A DNA stretch of 64,000 nucleotides from Dorea sp. 5-2 (GTDB lineage Bacteria; Bacillota; Clostridia; Lachnospirales; Lachnospiraceae), in contig NZ_KE159727.1 in NCBI RefSeq assembly GCF_000403455.2, positions 1 to 64,000 of the forward strand, read 5' to 3'. The notes under the pieces are model-generated. The model saw only the letters and a list, made by a program, of their open reading frames with translations, searched no databases and had not been told where the DNA came from. The number at the start of each line of letters is the position of its first letter. Position 1 is the first letter of the stretch. A program made the translations under genes and the position numbers. Positions 34,246 to 41,793 of the stretch are shown here, piece after piece.

Positions 34246-34470
34246 ATGATTAAATTCGACAAACTTTTCCAGACATTAAAGGAAAACGGCATCAGCCAGT
34301 ACAGCCTTTATACTCGCCACGGTGTCAGCCGGTCACAGATCCAGAGATTGAAAAACAACCAGTCTGTTACCACCCACACGCTGAACATGATACTGAATAT
34401 CCTAGGCAGGGATTTTACCCTGAATGACATCGCTGAATTTACGCCGGATACAGAGCAGACGAAAGAATAA
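34246..34470 (+). CDS. Small XRE-type repressor
   Basis: A 74-residue Cro/C1-type protein (LFQTLKENGISQYSLYTRHG, then VSRSQIQRLKNNQSVTTHTL) with a complete helix-turn-helix, preceded by AAAGGAAATATCGCAAATT. It is the only plus-strand gene in the conjugation module and sits divergent from the unknown genes, in tail-to-tail orientation with repA. This placement fits a repressor of the element's early or replication genes. Confidence 0.75.
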   Translation: MIKFDKLFQTLKENGISQYSLYTRHGVSRSQIQRLKNNQSVTTHTLNMILNILGRDFTLNDIAEFTPDTEQTKE

Positions 34471-34491
34471 ACTGCTCTGTTTTTTTCGCCG

Positions 34492-34514
34492 CCTCTGGAC
34501 ATTGTGTCCAGAAG
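34492..34514. repeat. SGHDV palindrome between repA and the XRE gene
   Basis: CCTCTGGACAT / GTGTCCAGAAG around one base, 4 bp downstream of the repA stop and about 20 bp past the stop of the convergent small repressor gene. Confidence 0.85.
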
Positions 34515-34518
34515 TCCG

Positions 34519-35601
34519 TTAAGTGATTCCTTTTTCCGCCCACCCGCCGCCGTACATATCGTGCTGAACCTCCTGCTGGTAGTAATGGCTCATGGTTGAG
34601 GGCGCATTATAAAGGGCGGTGATCAGGTATGCCCTGATGTTGGTGATCTTTGTTGTGGTTTCCTTCATACAGCCCATGACATACTCCACATGGCCGCTGT
34701 TCAGCTTCAGGAAGCGGGATTTCACAAGCTCATAAGGGTAATCCTCCCCGTTGATGCGGATTGTCCTGCGCTTCACGCACACCACATCGCAGACGGTTTC
34801 ATAGATTTCCTCGTACATCTCCTTTTCCCCATACTGGCCATACTTCATGTGGTGTTCATATTCCAGATTTTTGCGGATCAGCGCCATATATGCGCTCGTT
34901 TCATCCATCACATCCATCGTATCCGCTTTTCCCTGTGTCCCTGTGTTATCCACATCCCCCACGGATTGATTGATAGGATTGGGATAACTCATATCAGTAT
35001 AATTCTGTTTAGTATAGTTATAGTCAGTATAATTAGGGTCTGGTTTCCCGACTTCTTGAAGTTGGTTTTCCCGACCTCTTGAAGTCAGATTTTCCGACCT
35101 GCTGAAATCGGTTTTTCCGACCTCTTGAAGTCGGCTTTCCTGACTTCTTGAAGTCGGCTTTTCCGACCTCTTGAAGTCGGTTTTTCCGACTTCTGTGGAA
35201 ACATCAGTGTTGCAAGGCTCTTTTCTGCCCTCATCTATAATAAAATTCTTCACATAAATAATATCCGGTTTGCCAAGCCCTCGGCGTATTTTCTCAACAA
35301 GCCCTATCCCTTTGGCCTTATCTAGCTCCGCAAGAACCTTTACAGCCTTTTCCTTGCTGCATCCTAAATCTTCCCTGATATTATCTATTGTGTATATGAT
35401 ATATGCCCGATTTTCATCGTCCAGCCACCCGTTTTTCATGGAAAGTGACATCCGGTCAAGCATCAACCCATACAGGAGCTTAGCATCGCTGCTAAGCCCC
35501 TTAAAACGCTCGTCCTTTATCAGCAGGCGGGGAACACGGTAAAAAGAAAACTGCTCTGCTTCTACGCCATAGTAATAATCAAATCTCAATGGCTCGCCCA
35601 T
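34519..35601 (-). CDS. repA: RepA_N-type replication initiator
   Basis: A 360-residue initiator. The N-terminal RepA_N winged-helix domain is clear (FSFYRVPRLLIKDERFKGLS, then SDAKLLYGLMLDRMSLSMKN; 15-130). A linker (about 135-205) is encoded by seven 23-bp DNA repeats. The C-terminal domain (about 235-350; RTIRINGEDYPYELVKSRFL) is the DUF6017-like part usual in Firmicutes elements. In RepA_N plasmids such as pSK1 and pSK41 the origin lies inside the rep gene, which fits the repeat array here. It follows parA-parB in the same operon. Confidence 0.88.
   Translation of the reverse strand: MGEPLRFDYYYGVEAEQFSFYRVPRLLIKDERFKGLSSDAKLLYGLMLDRMSLSMKNGWLDDENRAYIIYTIDNIREDLGCSKEKAVKVLAELDKAKGIGLVEKIRRGLGKPDIIYVKNFIIDEGRKEPCNTDVSTEVGKTDFKRSEKPTSRSQESRLQEVGKTDFSRSENLTSRGRENQLQEVGKPDPNYTDYNYTKQNYTDMSYPNPINQSVGDVDNTGTQGKADTMDVMDETSAYMALIRKNLEYEHHMKYGQYGEKEMYEEIYETVCDVVCVKRRTIRINGEDYPYELVKSRFLKLNSGHVEYVMGCMKETTTKITNIRAYLITALYNAPSTMSHYYQQEVQHDMYGGGWAEKGIT
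35047..35192. repeat. 23-bp iteron array inside repA (putative oriV)
   Basis: Units begin (CCGAC-type box) at 35048, 35071, 35094, 35117, 35140, 35163 and 35186: exactly 23 bp each, six full and one partial. The consensus box CCGACCTCTTGAAGTCGG is nearly palindromic and separated by T-rich spacers. Because 23 is not a multiple of 3, the encoded peptide repeats only every 23 residues (three units), so the constraint is on DNA, not on protein. Confidence 0.9.
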
Positions 35602-35614
35602 TCTGCCGCCTCCT

Positions 35615-36496
35615 TTACCGCTTACTCTGCCATTCCTCCAAAAGCCCGATAATGATGCCCTCTATATCGTCATTGGAATAGTCCTCCGGAAAATATCTGT
35701 TAATCTTATCTCCCTTAATCGTTACTTTCCTCTCTTTCGGCTTTTCCTCCGTCAGTATCAGCCTGACCATCGCCAGCGTCAGCTCGCCGCTTTTCCCATA
35801 CTCTTTCAGCTTCGCCGCCTGCGCATTGGAAACCGATGCGCCCGTTTCCTGAAGAATGACTGTTACATACTGCTGCTGTTCTTCCGAGAGGAAAGAAATG
35901 TCAACCCCCTGCGCTATCCCTATCTTCTTTGCGTCCACCATGCCAAGCAGCTCATCCGAGAGCCTTGCAAGCCACACATACCTCTGCACGGTCTTTCCGC
36001 TTTCCCCTGCGGCTTCCCCCACTTCATCAAGGGTACTGCCGCCTTTGCTGCCCTGGTGCTTCATCGCTTCGTACTTCATGGCGTAAGCCTTTGCCTTTTC
36101 ACTCGGTAAAATGTCCTCCCTCTGGATATTGGAATCCACCATGATAATCGTAGCTTCATCGTCCGTGTAATTCCTGACAATGACGGGCATCGTGTCAAGC
36201 CCTGCTTTTTCAGAACCCCGTTTCCTGCGGTGTCCGGCTATGATCTCATAGCCGCCTCCCTCCCTCGGCCTTACAATTCCGGGAACAAGCACACCATACT
36301 TGCCGATACTCTCCGTGGTTTCCTCCATCTTTTCATCATCAAGGACACGGAACGGGTGTCCTTTGAATGTATGTAAATCCGCCAGCTTCGCATGGATAAT
36401 CTGCTCCCCCGACGTGTTTTCTGCGCCGCCAAATAGATCATCAAAGCTGTTCAGCCTGACTTTTGATGCGCTCCCCGCCTTACTGCCCATTGCCAA
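35615..36496 (-). CDS. parB: ParB/Spo0J-family partition protein
   Basis: A 293-residue ParB-like protein: ParB/Srx domain with EIIAGHRRKRGSEKAGL near 98-114 and NIQREDILPSEKAKAYAMKY near 138-157 (CTP-binding box region), then a helix-turn-helix (LDEVGEAAGESGKTVQRYVW) near 175. It would bind centromere sites and help keep the excised element. It overlaps the parA end by 17 bp. Confidence 0.9.
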   Translation of the reverse strand: MAMGSKAGSASKVRLNSFDDLFGGAENTSGEQIIHAKLADLHTFKGHPFRVLDDEKMEETTESIGKYGVLVPGIVRPREGGGYEIIAGHRRKRGSEKAGLDTMPVIVRNYTDDEATIIMVDSNIQREDILPSEKAKAYAMKYEAMKHQGSKGGSTLDEVGEAAGESGKTVQRYVWLARLSDELLGMVDAKKIGIAQGVDISFLSEEQQQYVTVILQETGASVSNAQAAKLKEYGKSGELTLAMVRLILTEEKPKERKVTIKGDKINRYFPEDYSNDDIEGIIIGLLEEWQSKR

Positions 36497-37265
36497 GCAC
36501 CTCCTTTGTCAAGGACTGGTACGCCCCGGCAACCTTACCTTTTGGGTCATGCTCATAGATGCTCACGCCCTCTGCGGACATTTCCGCCGCCCTCACCGAC
36601 ATCGGTATGCTGTTCTCGAATATCCGCACCCTGCTTCCGTAGGTTTCGATAAGCAGCGCCGTAATATCCCTTGCGTAGTTCGTGCGGTTGTCTACCATTG
36701 TCAGCAGGATGCCCTCAATCTCCAGCTTCTGGTTAATCTGCCGTTTTACCTTGCCTATGGTCTTGATAAGCTGCTCCAATCCTTTCACGGGCAGGTATGC
36801 CGCCTGAACCGGAATGAGTATGCTGTCGGCGCAGGCAAAGGCATTTATGGTAATCATTCCAAGCGAGGGCATACAGTCGATCAGAATATAATCGTATCCA
36901 TCTTTTACCCTCTCCACATAAGAGCGCAGCATAATCTCCCGGCTCATCACATTCACAAGAGAAACCTCCAGGCCGGACAGCTCAATGTTCCCCGGCATCA
37001 GGTCAATTCCTTCCTCATGCTTCAAAATACCGTAACCCGCTTCCATTTCTTCATCGTTGATAACCTTTTCCAATACGTTCGCAAGAGTAACATCCAGTTT
37101 GTCCGGCTCCGTGAAGCCGAGGCTTGCGGTCAAGCTACCCTGCGCATCCGCATCAATTACTAAAACTTTCTTTCCCTGTTTCGCCAGCCCGATTCCTAAG
37201 CTGCTCGTTGTGGTGGTCTTGCCGACCCCACCTTTCTGGTTTGCTATCGCTATCACTTTACACAT
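36480..37265 (-). CDS. parA: ParA/Soj-family partition ATPase
   Basis: A 261-residue ATPase with the deviant Walker A KGGVGKTTTT (residues 10-19), VLVIDADAQGSLTASLGF near 34-51, and Walker B YILIDCMPSLGMITINAF near 125-142. The C-terminal YGSRVRIFENSIPMSVRAAE fits ParA. With parB and repA it forms a plasmid-like replication/partition block at the head of the conjugation operon. Confidence 0.93.
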   Translation of the reverse strand: MCKVIAIANQKGGVGKTTTTSSLGIGLAKQGKKVLVIDADAQGSLTASLGFTEPDKLDVTLANVLEKVINDEEMEAGYGILKHEEGIDLMPGNIELSGLEVSLVNVMSREIMLRSYVERVKDGYDYILIDCMPSLGMITINAFACADSILIPVQAAYLPVKGLEQLIKTIGKVKRQINQKLEIEGILLTMVDNRTNYARDITALLIETYGSRVRIFENSIPMSVRAAEMSAEGVSIYEHDPKGKVAGAYQSLTKEVLGNGQ

Positions 37266-37280
37266 GGTTTATTCCTCCGT

Positions 37281-37463
37281 TTAGTTAGATTTTTCTTTTA
37301 CATTGGCTTTCTGCACTTCCACATAAGCCCGGTAATACCTGTTTGTACCCTTGTTCCGGTACAGTTCGGAAACTTCCGTCACAGCCACTTTGGGCTGTCT
37401 TTGCAGAATCCTCTCGAACCACTTAATATCATTCTTCGTTCCCATCAGTCGAATTTTCAGCAC
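37281..37463 (-). CDS. DUF3970-like small protein
   Basis: A 60-residue protein starting with GTG at 37463 (VLKIRLMGTKNDIKWFERIL), placed by GGAGAGGAAAC upstream. It is a compact basic beta/alpha protein of the DUF3970 type, often beside parA in these elements. It overlaps the end of the preceding gene by 35 bp. No function is known to me. Confidence 0.65.
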   Translation of the reverse strand: MLKIRLMGTKNDIKWFERILQRQPKVAVTEVSELYRNKGTNRYYRAYVEVQKANVKEKSN

Positions 37464-37947
37464 GTTTCCTCTCCATTTCTGCAAGGATTTCCTCGATAGA
37501 CCGCTGTTTCCGGCAGTATTCCGGGTAACGGAGCTGAATGCCCTGCCAGAAGTACAGTGCGTAGCCGCAGCAGAAAATATCGCTTACGGAATACCCCCTG
37601 CACTCTCCGATCTGCTCGTCCTTGCGCTTATAGTCATCAACGCCCGGCGTTCCGTCCGTGTAAAGGTTAAAGGCAAGCCTTACCACCTTTACGCTGCCGC
37701 TGGTCTGCCAGCCCTGATGCAGACACTCTGTTTTGACGCATCCGGACTTCATATCGTAAATCTGGCTGAAATGATTCCTCGTGTCCTCAGAAATACCGAG
37801 AATGTAGATCAAAGCCTTGTGATAGCAGTCCTGATACCTCGCCTGTTCCAGTTTTTCATAATAGAATCTTTCATGTTTCTCGTTTGCAAAAACCATGTGT
37901 GTGTTGTTGGCGCTCTGCGCACCTGCTCTTAACGCTGTGTTGTTCAT
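37429..37947 (-). CDS. DUF6075-like conserved element protein
   Basis: A 172-residue protein starting MNNTALRAGAQSANNTHMVF; GGAGGTAGAAAGG fixes the ATG at 37947. A Cys-rich C-terminal half (SVSDIFCCGYALYFWQGIQL) and the central HKALIYILGISEDTRNHFSQ recur in the first gene of many Tn1549-like modules. The role is unknown. It is the first gene after the terminator and repeats that separate the conjugation module from int. Confidence 0.7.
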   Translation of the reverse strand: MNNTALRAGAQSANNTHMVFANEKHERFYYEKLEQARYQDCYHKALIYILGISEDTRNHFSQIYDMKSGCVKTECLHQGWQTSGSVKVVRLAFNLYTDGTPGVDDYKRKDEQIGECRGYSVSDIFCCGYALYFWQGIQLRYPEYCRKQRSIEEILAEMERKRAENSTDGNEE

Positions 37948-37985
37948 CCTTTCTACCTCCAATTTTATATTTTGACCATAACAAA

Positions 37986-38020
37986 AGGACACTCCCAAAT
38001 TCTCACTTGGAAAGTGTCCT
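37986..38020 (-). terminator. Terminator-like hairpin between int and the conjugation module
   Basis: Minus strand AGGACACTTTCCAA / TTGGGAGTGTCCT with a short loop, followed by TTTTG. It would stop read-through from int into the conjugation operon, or act as an attenuator. Confidence 0.6.
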
Positions 38021-38356
38021 AAAGGTACATACCCTATAAAATTGAATGCCGCAAAAACGTATTATTCAGTATTATCACGTATTATGCGTAGCAAATTTGT
38101 AGTAAATTTGTAGTAAATCGCAACTCAAAATCGCTGAAACCCTTGATTTTACTGGTTTTCTTTACCCAAAGTTTTCATCGTGGGGAATAATATTCAGGTT
38201 AAAGCATTATCATGTATTATCCCGTATTTACGCCTTTTCCAACAGTTTGCATCAATGCATTATCACGCATTATTATGTACTGTCATTTCAAAATTCGTTG
38301 CAATTTTGTTGCAAAAACTCTTTTTTGTTACATAAGTCCCACCCAAGGACTCTTTC
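38021..38356. repeat. int-proximal repeat region, putative attachment/arm sites
   Basis: No gene. Three direct copies of ATTATCAYGYATTAT lie at 38071-38085, 38206-38220 and 38259-38273, plus a tandem TTTGTAGTAAA pair at about 38096-38118. AT-rich repeats next to int in the downstream direction are the usual setting of integrase arm-type sites and the element end. The exact att core cannot be fixed from this sequence. Confidence 0.55.
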
Positions 38357-39598
38357 CTAAAATACATCGTATTTTTGTGCTAAATTCTTCATTGATTCCG
38401 TTTTTTTCATGTCTGTAACTTCGGCATATATATCCATCGTGGTTTCTATGTTCGCATGTCCCATAATGGACTGGATTACCTTGATATTGGTTTCCTGTTC
38501 ACAGAACCTTGTGCAAAAGGTATGCCTCAAGTGATGGCAGGAAAAATGTGGCAATATAATCGGCTGCCTTTTCTCTCTTTTCGCTTTCAACACTTCCTCC
38601 GCATTATAATTCTCTGAAATACGCCGAATCGTCCGGTTGACTGTCTGGGGATTATGTACGTTCCCAAAACGGTTGCAGAACACAAACCCTGTCATACCAT
38701 CAATCTCCGTGCAGTTGAATCCATTCTCTTTCTGTGCTTCGTGTTCCTCCTGAAAAGCATCATACACCGCACCCATCATCGGAATTACCCGGATACCGGC
38801 TTCCGTCTTTGGCAAGGACACCTGTAAAACACTCCGTCGCTTTTTTGCACCATCCATTGGATAATACACAACACTGTGATTTATACTTATTGTCCTGTTT
38901 TCAAAATCCAGATCCTGCCATCTCAAGCCGATGATCTCACCAATCCGTCCACCTGTTCCAAGTAGCACCGTAAATAAAGGCGCCCAATGGCAATATATCG
39001 GATTGTTCCTGGTGTATTCCATAAATGCTCTCTGCTGCTCTAATGACAATGCATGTCTAACACCATGATTCCTTCCCGGTTTCTTCTTGACCTGTGCCAT
39101 AGCTCCGTCACTGGGATTGACACGGATGATTGCATCCCGGACTGCAAGCTGGAATGTTGGATGTAGCACCGTATGAATGGTTTCCAATGTGTTAATCTGC
39201 AGATTTTTCTCATTCAGCAGATGATAATAAAAATACAATACATCGGAATACTTAATCTCCCCTATCTTCCGTTTCCCAAATTCCGCCCTTACAAAATGGT
39301 CATACATATATTTGTAATTCGTATATGTTGTTTTCCGCAAGTCAGTTTTCGTTGATATGTAACGGTCAAAGACAAAATTCAAGTCTGCGTTTCCTGCGGC
39401 ATAAACATCCAGGCCGTCAAGCTGATCTTTCAGCAACTTATCCTCTTTTTCACGAAGCGTCCGCAAATCATTTGCGTAAATGTAACGTCTTTTTCCATAA
39501 GGATCAGTATATGTGTACATATACCTCATATCCTCTGTCCGTTGGCTTTCCCCTTTCCTTAAAGCCCTGCCCTTATTATCTTTTCTTGCTTTTGCCAT
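38357..39598 (-). CDS. int: Tyrosine integrase (Tn916/phage family)
   Basis: A 413-residue tyrosine recombinase. An N-terminal arm-binding domain (RYMYTYTDPYGKRRYIYAND near 25-44) and SAM-like core-binding domain (75-165) precede the catalytic domain with R218 (GTGGRIGEIIGLRW), H355xxR358 (HHLRHTF), H381 (IMGHA) and the nucleophile Y391 (MDIYAEVT). All catalytic residues are present, so it should be active. It is last in a sigma-HTH-xis-RHH-int series on the minus strand and points toward the conjugation module. Confidence 0.95.
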   Translation of the reverse strand: MAKARKDNKGRALRKGESQRTEDMRYMYTYTDPYGKRRYIYANDLRTLREKEDKLLKDQLDGLDVYAAGNADLNFVFDRYISTKTDLRKTTYTNYKYMYDHFVRAEFGKRKIGEIKYSDVLYFYYHLLNEKNLQINTLETIHTVLHPTFQLAVRDAIIRVNPSDGAMAQVKKKPGRNHGVRHALSLEQQRAFMEYTRNNPIYCHWAPLFTVLLGTGGRIGEIIGLRWQDLDFENRTISINHSVVYYPMDGAKKRRSVLQVSLPKTEAGIRVIPMMGAVYDAFQEEHEAQKENGFNCTEIDGMTGFVFCNRFGNVHNPQTVNRTIRRISENYNAEEVLKAKREKRQPIILPHFSCHHLRHTFCTRFCEQETNIKVIQSIMGHANIETTMDIYAEVTDMKKTESMKNLAQKYDVF

Positions 39599-39644
39599 CT
39601 CTGCTCCTTCATTAATGGAAAGAGATTCTGCAGCACTTCAAGCA

Positions 39645-39812
39645 TTACGGATTCTGGTATAATAACTCTATTCCTTTTAGCAATGCTTGTGTCATGGTCA
39701 TATTATGACTGGCAGCATACTTAATGAACTTTTCGTATTCACTATCGGAAAGCCGGATTGTTATTGACTTCAACTTAGGAGACTCTTTTTTAGGTCTCCC
39801 GATTTTCGCCAT
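39645..39812 (-). CDS. Ribbon-helix-helix small protein
   Basis: A 55-residue protein (MAKIGRPKKESPKLKSITIR, then LSDSEYEKFIKYAASHNMTM) with an RHH/CopG fold: a basic beta strand followed by two helices. It lies 46 bp upstream of int in the same direction and probably regulates int/xis or assists excision. It is too short for most automatic gene calls. Confidence 0.75.
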   Translation of the reverse strand: MAKIGRPKKESPKLKSITIRLSDSEYEKFIKYAASHNMTMTQALLKGIELLYQNP

Positions 39813-39917
39813 CTATATGCACCTCCATTCATAACTAAGTCTATTATAATTTCTGTAAGACAAAAAGTCAAGTGTTTTTGTCCGACAAAAATATTTTTTC
39901 AGAATCTCTTCATTTGA

Positions 39918-40106
39918 CTATCCTCTAACTCTAAATGTTTCTAAATATTCTTCAAAAATATCGCAATTTACCAATACCAGCTTATCCAATTTATAGATTG
40001 CATTTGCATCTTTTGCCATCTGCTCGAACTTTCTCTGGCACATACTGTATAGCTCTGCGCCCTCCTTGTATCTGACAAACCGTTTCTTATTTATATTACG
40101 TGGCAT
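39918..40106 (-). CDS. Excisionase-like DUF6462 protein
   Basis: A 62-residue basic protein (MPRNINKKRFVRYKEGAELY ... LVNCDIFEEYLETFRVRG) matching the winged-helix Xis-like DUF6462 pattern: the YKEGAELYSM helix-turn-helix and a C-terminal LVN...FEEYLETF beta-wing/helix. Position upstream of int fits an excision factor. Confidence 0.75.
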   Translation of the reverse strand: MPRNINKKRFVRYKEGAELYSMCQRKFEQMAKDANAIYKLDKLVLVNCDIFEEYLETFRVRG

Positions 40107-40534
40107 TTTCTACCCTCCTTCCAAAAAATTTTACCCTGCAGGTGGCTGTCAGGAAACAGCTCCATTCGCCATAGAATACAAAAAACTGCTAATAACAGTT
40201 TTCATGTAGGAATTGCAATCTTTTCAGACCGGAACAGCTTACTCCGGAAGTATCATTATCAGAAACAGCATCATCGCCGCAAAGTCCCTGTCCCTTTGCC
40301 AGTAATCAAATATCTATCGCTCGTATCTTTACTTCAATGTCCGAATCAACATTCCATCGTTTCCAATACCTACCACTTTACGACATGATGTCGCAAAGTG
40401 GCAGATACAGATAGTCATGGCGTATTCATTAAATAGCTCCACTGCTCCATACGTCCTGCAGGATTCTCAATATGAACTTGTCAAGGTACAATATTTTTGT
40501 CAGCTTCCGAAAGGGTAAGGAAACTATTTGCCGG
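40107..40534. other. Intergenic region with a long palindrome, no gene
   Basis: Between the HTH gene and the Xis-like gene no frame has a ribosome site or family match. The notable item is the 29-bp imperfect palindrome at 40373-40401. Tn916 has a comparable untranslated space upstream of xis. Confidence 0.5.
40373..40401. repeat. Palindrome related to the SGHDV element
   Basis: CCACTTT-A-CGACAT-G-ATGTCG-C-AAAGTGG: a 14-bp stem with one A/C mismatch. Its central 25 bp align without gaps to the SGHDV palindrome at 19 of 25 positions, sharing ACTT...GACATCATGTC...AAGT on one strand. Confidence 0.7.
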
Positions 40535-40783
40535 TTATGCTATTTCAAAATTCAATATTTTTGTAATCAGCTTTGTTTCCAATCTCTTACGCAAGGTTTC
40601 ATCCACACAATAATGCGGCTGTCCATATTCATCGTACAAACACTGTATAGAAAGCCTTGCTATGTAACCTTCATAATGGCTCAACACTTTATGAATTGCC
40701 CCTATATCTCCTTCTGATGCTGCCTTAATAATATGGAACGGCAGCAAATTGACATTCTTAGTCTGTTTACCTTTTCTTTTCAT
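40535..40783 (-). CDS. Tn916 Orf8-like helix-turn-helix protein
   Basis: An 82-residue HTH_16-type protein (LPFHIIKAASEGDIGAIHKV, then LSHYEGYIARLSIQCLYDEY) as found next to the sigma-like gene in Tn916-type regulatory modules. It overlaps the sigma gene by 17 bp. It probably acts with that sigma factor in controlling excision genes. Confidence 0.8.
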   Translation of the reverse strand: MKRKGKQTKNVNLLPFHIIKAASEGDIGAIHKVLSHYEGYIARLSIQCLYDEYGQPHYCVDETLRKRLETKLITKILNFEIA

Positions 40784-41207
40784 CCGTATGTTCCTCCATA
40801 ATATTTTTCATCAATTCTAGCGAACGCTTTCTGTGTTCATAGACTGTACTACGGACAAGATTCAATGCCCTGCCAATTTCTGCATCGCTCATATCCATAA
40901 AATAAGAAAGCAGAACCACATCCCTTTTCTTTTCAGAAAGTGCCTGCAACGCCTCCGCAATCAACATATCCTTCACTTCTATATCATAGCCAAGTACCTG
41001 GAACCATTGATTTTCCACTCCATAGTCATCCACAGTAAAAAGTCTGCCCATATCCTTTTCTGACAATTCCGACAGCATCACCTCATGCTTCTGCCTGTAA
41101 GCGATATGTCTGCGGTAGTCTATCTTTTCGCCTTTCAATGCCAGTTTGCATATCCGGTCAAATTGTTTCCGGACTGCCATTTCATCATAGGAAGAAGATT
41201 TCCTCAT
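40767..41207 (-). CDS. Tn916 Orf7-like sigma-70 factor
   Basis: A 146-residue sigma-like factor: region 4 (ALSEKKRDVVLLSYFMDMSD, then AEIGRALNLVRSTVYEHRKR) with a reduced N-terminal part. It heads the sigma-HTH-xis-RHH-int series. In Tn916 the corresponding orf7 drives excision and, after circularisation, transfer genes; the gene order here would permit the same directly. Confidence 0.8.
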   Translation of the reverse strand: MRKSSSYDEMAVRKQFDRICKLALKGEKIDYRRHIAYRQKHEVMLSELSEKDMGRLFTVDDYGVENQWFQVLGYDIEVKDMLIAEALQALSEKKRDVVLLSYFMDMSDAEIGRALNLVRSTVYEHRKRSLELMKNIMEEHTDEKKR

Positions 41208-41465
41208 TCGAGTTCACCTCCTTCCCGTCCTGCCGGATTACGGTAGGATTTCTATTTTCCCTTTCATTCAATAGCCCGAATGGGACAATGCGAATGTTCG
41301 GGTCTGGAAGAAAATTTTTAATAATCTTTCAGAAATATAAAAAACGCCCAGATGGACAGATGCCCACAGGACGTATTTTAACAACACATAAGTTGTAACC
41401 CTAATTTCATTATAAATTTTTACCCTGGATTCAAGGTTAAGAGTGTTAAATGGTCAGTATACTAT

Positions 41466-41557
41466 GTCTCAATCATTTTTTTACTAATACAATTCCCGCT
41501 TTTCCTTATGGATATTGGATTTGCATGGTTTTTATAAATCAAAAAAATGATTGAGAC
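41466..41557. repeat. 17-bp perfect inverted repeat pair
   Basis: GTCTCAATCATTTTTTT (41466-41482) and its exact complement at 41541-41557 enclose 58 bp. Flanking AGTATA-like sequence extends the symmetry imperfectly on both sides. It could be a bidirectional terminator or a miniature element of about 110 bp. Confidence 0.65.
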
Positions 41558-41718
41558 GCTATACTAATATAACCCACTGCAAATAAATAAGCTTTGGTAC
41601 ATACCTTTTTATCAATTAATATAGCTATCGCAACACCACATTCCTATACTGTTATTTTGCGTTTTATTTGAGGTCATTTTGAGTCAAATTAGTCGAATTA
41701 TATAATCCCTTTTTTATG

Positions 41719-41793
41719 CCTTGCCACAACAATCATTAGATGGCTGATTATTGCTGTGGCAAGGGTTCCAGGGGTTTGGGGGTGGAAGACCCC
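41719..41793 (+). other. Second oriT-like hairpin plus GC-rich motif
   Basis: An inverted repeat CCTTGCCACA...TGTGGCAAGG is followed by GTTCCAGGGGTTTGGGGGTG and GAAGACCCC. The GC-rich half matches the structure at 33305-33340 in nearly every base while the hairpin sequence differs. That is the pattern expected of transfer origins with a conserved nick region and variable relaxase-recognition hairpins. Confidence 0.5.

Noticed and set aside
35047..35192. The repA repeat array as a CRISPR
   Set aside because: Units are contiguous with a strict 23-bp period, no unique spacers, and lie inside a coding gene; no cas genes nearby.
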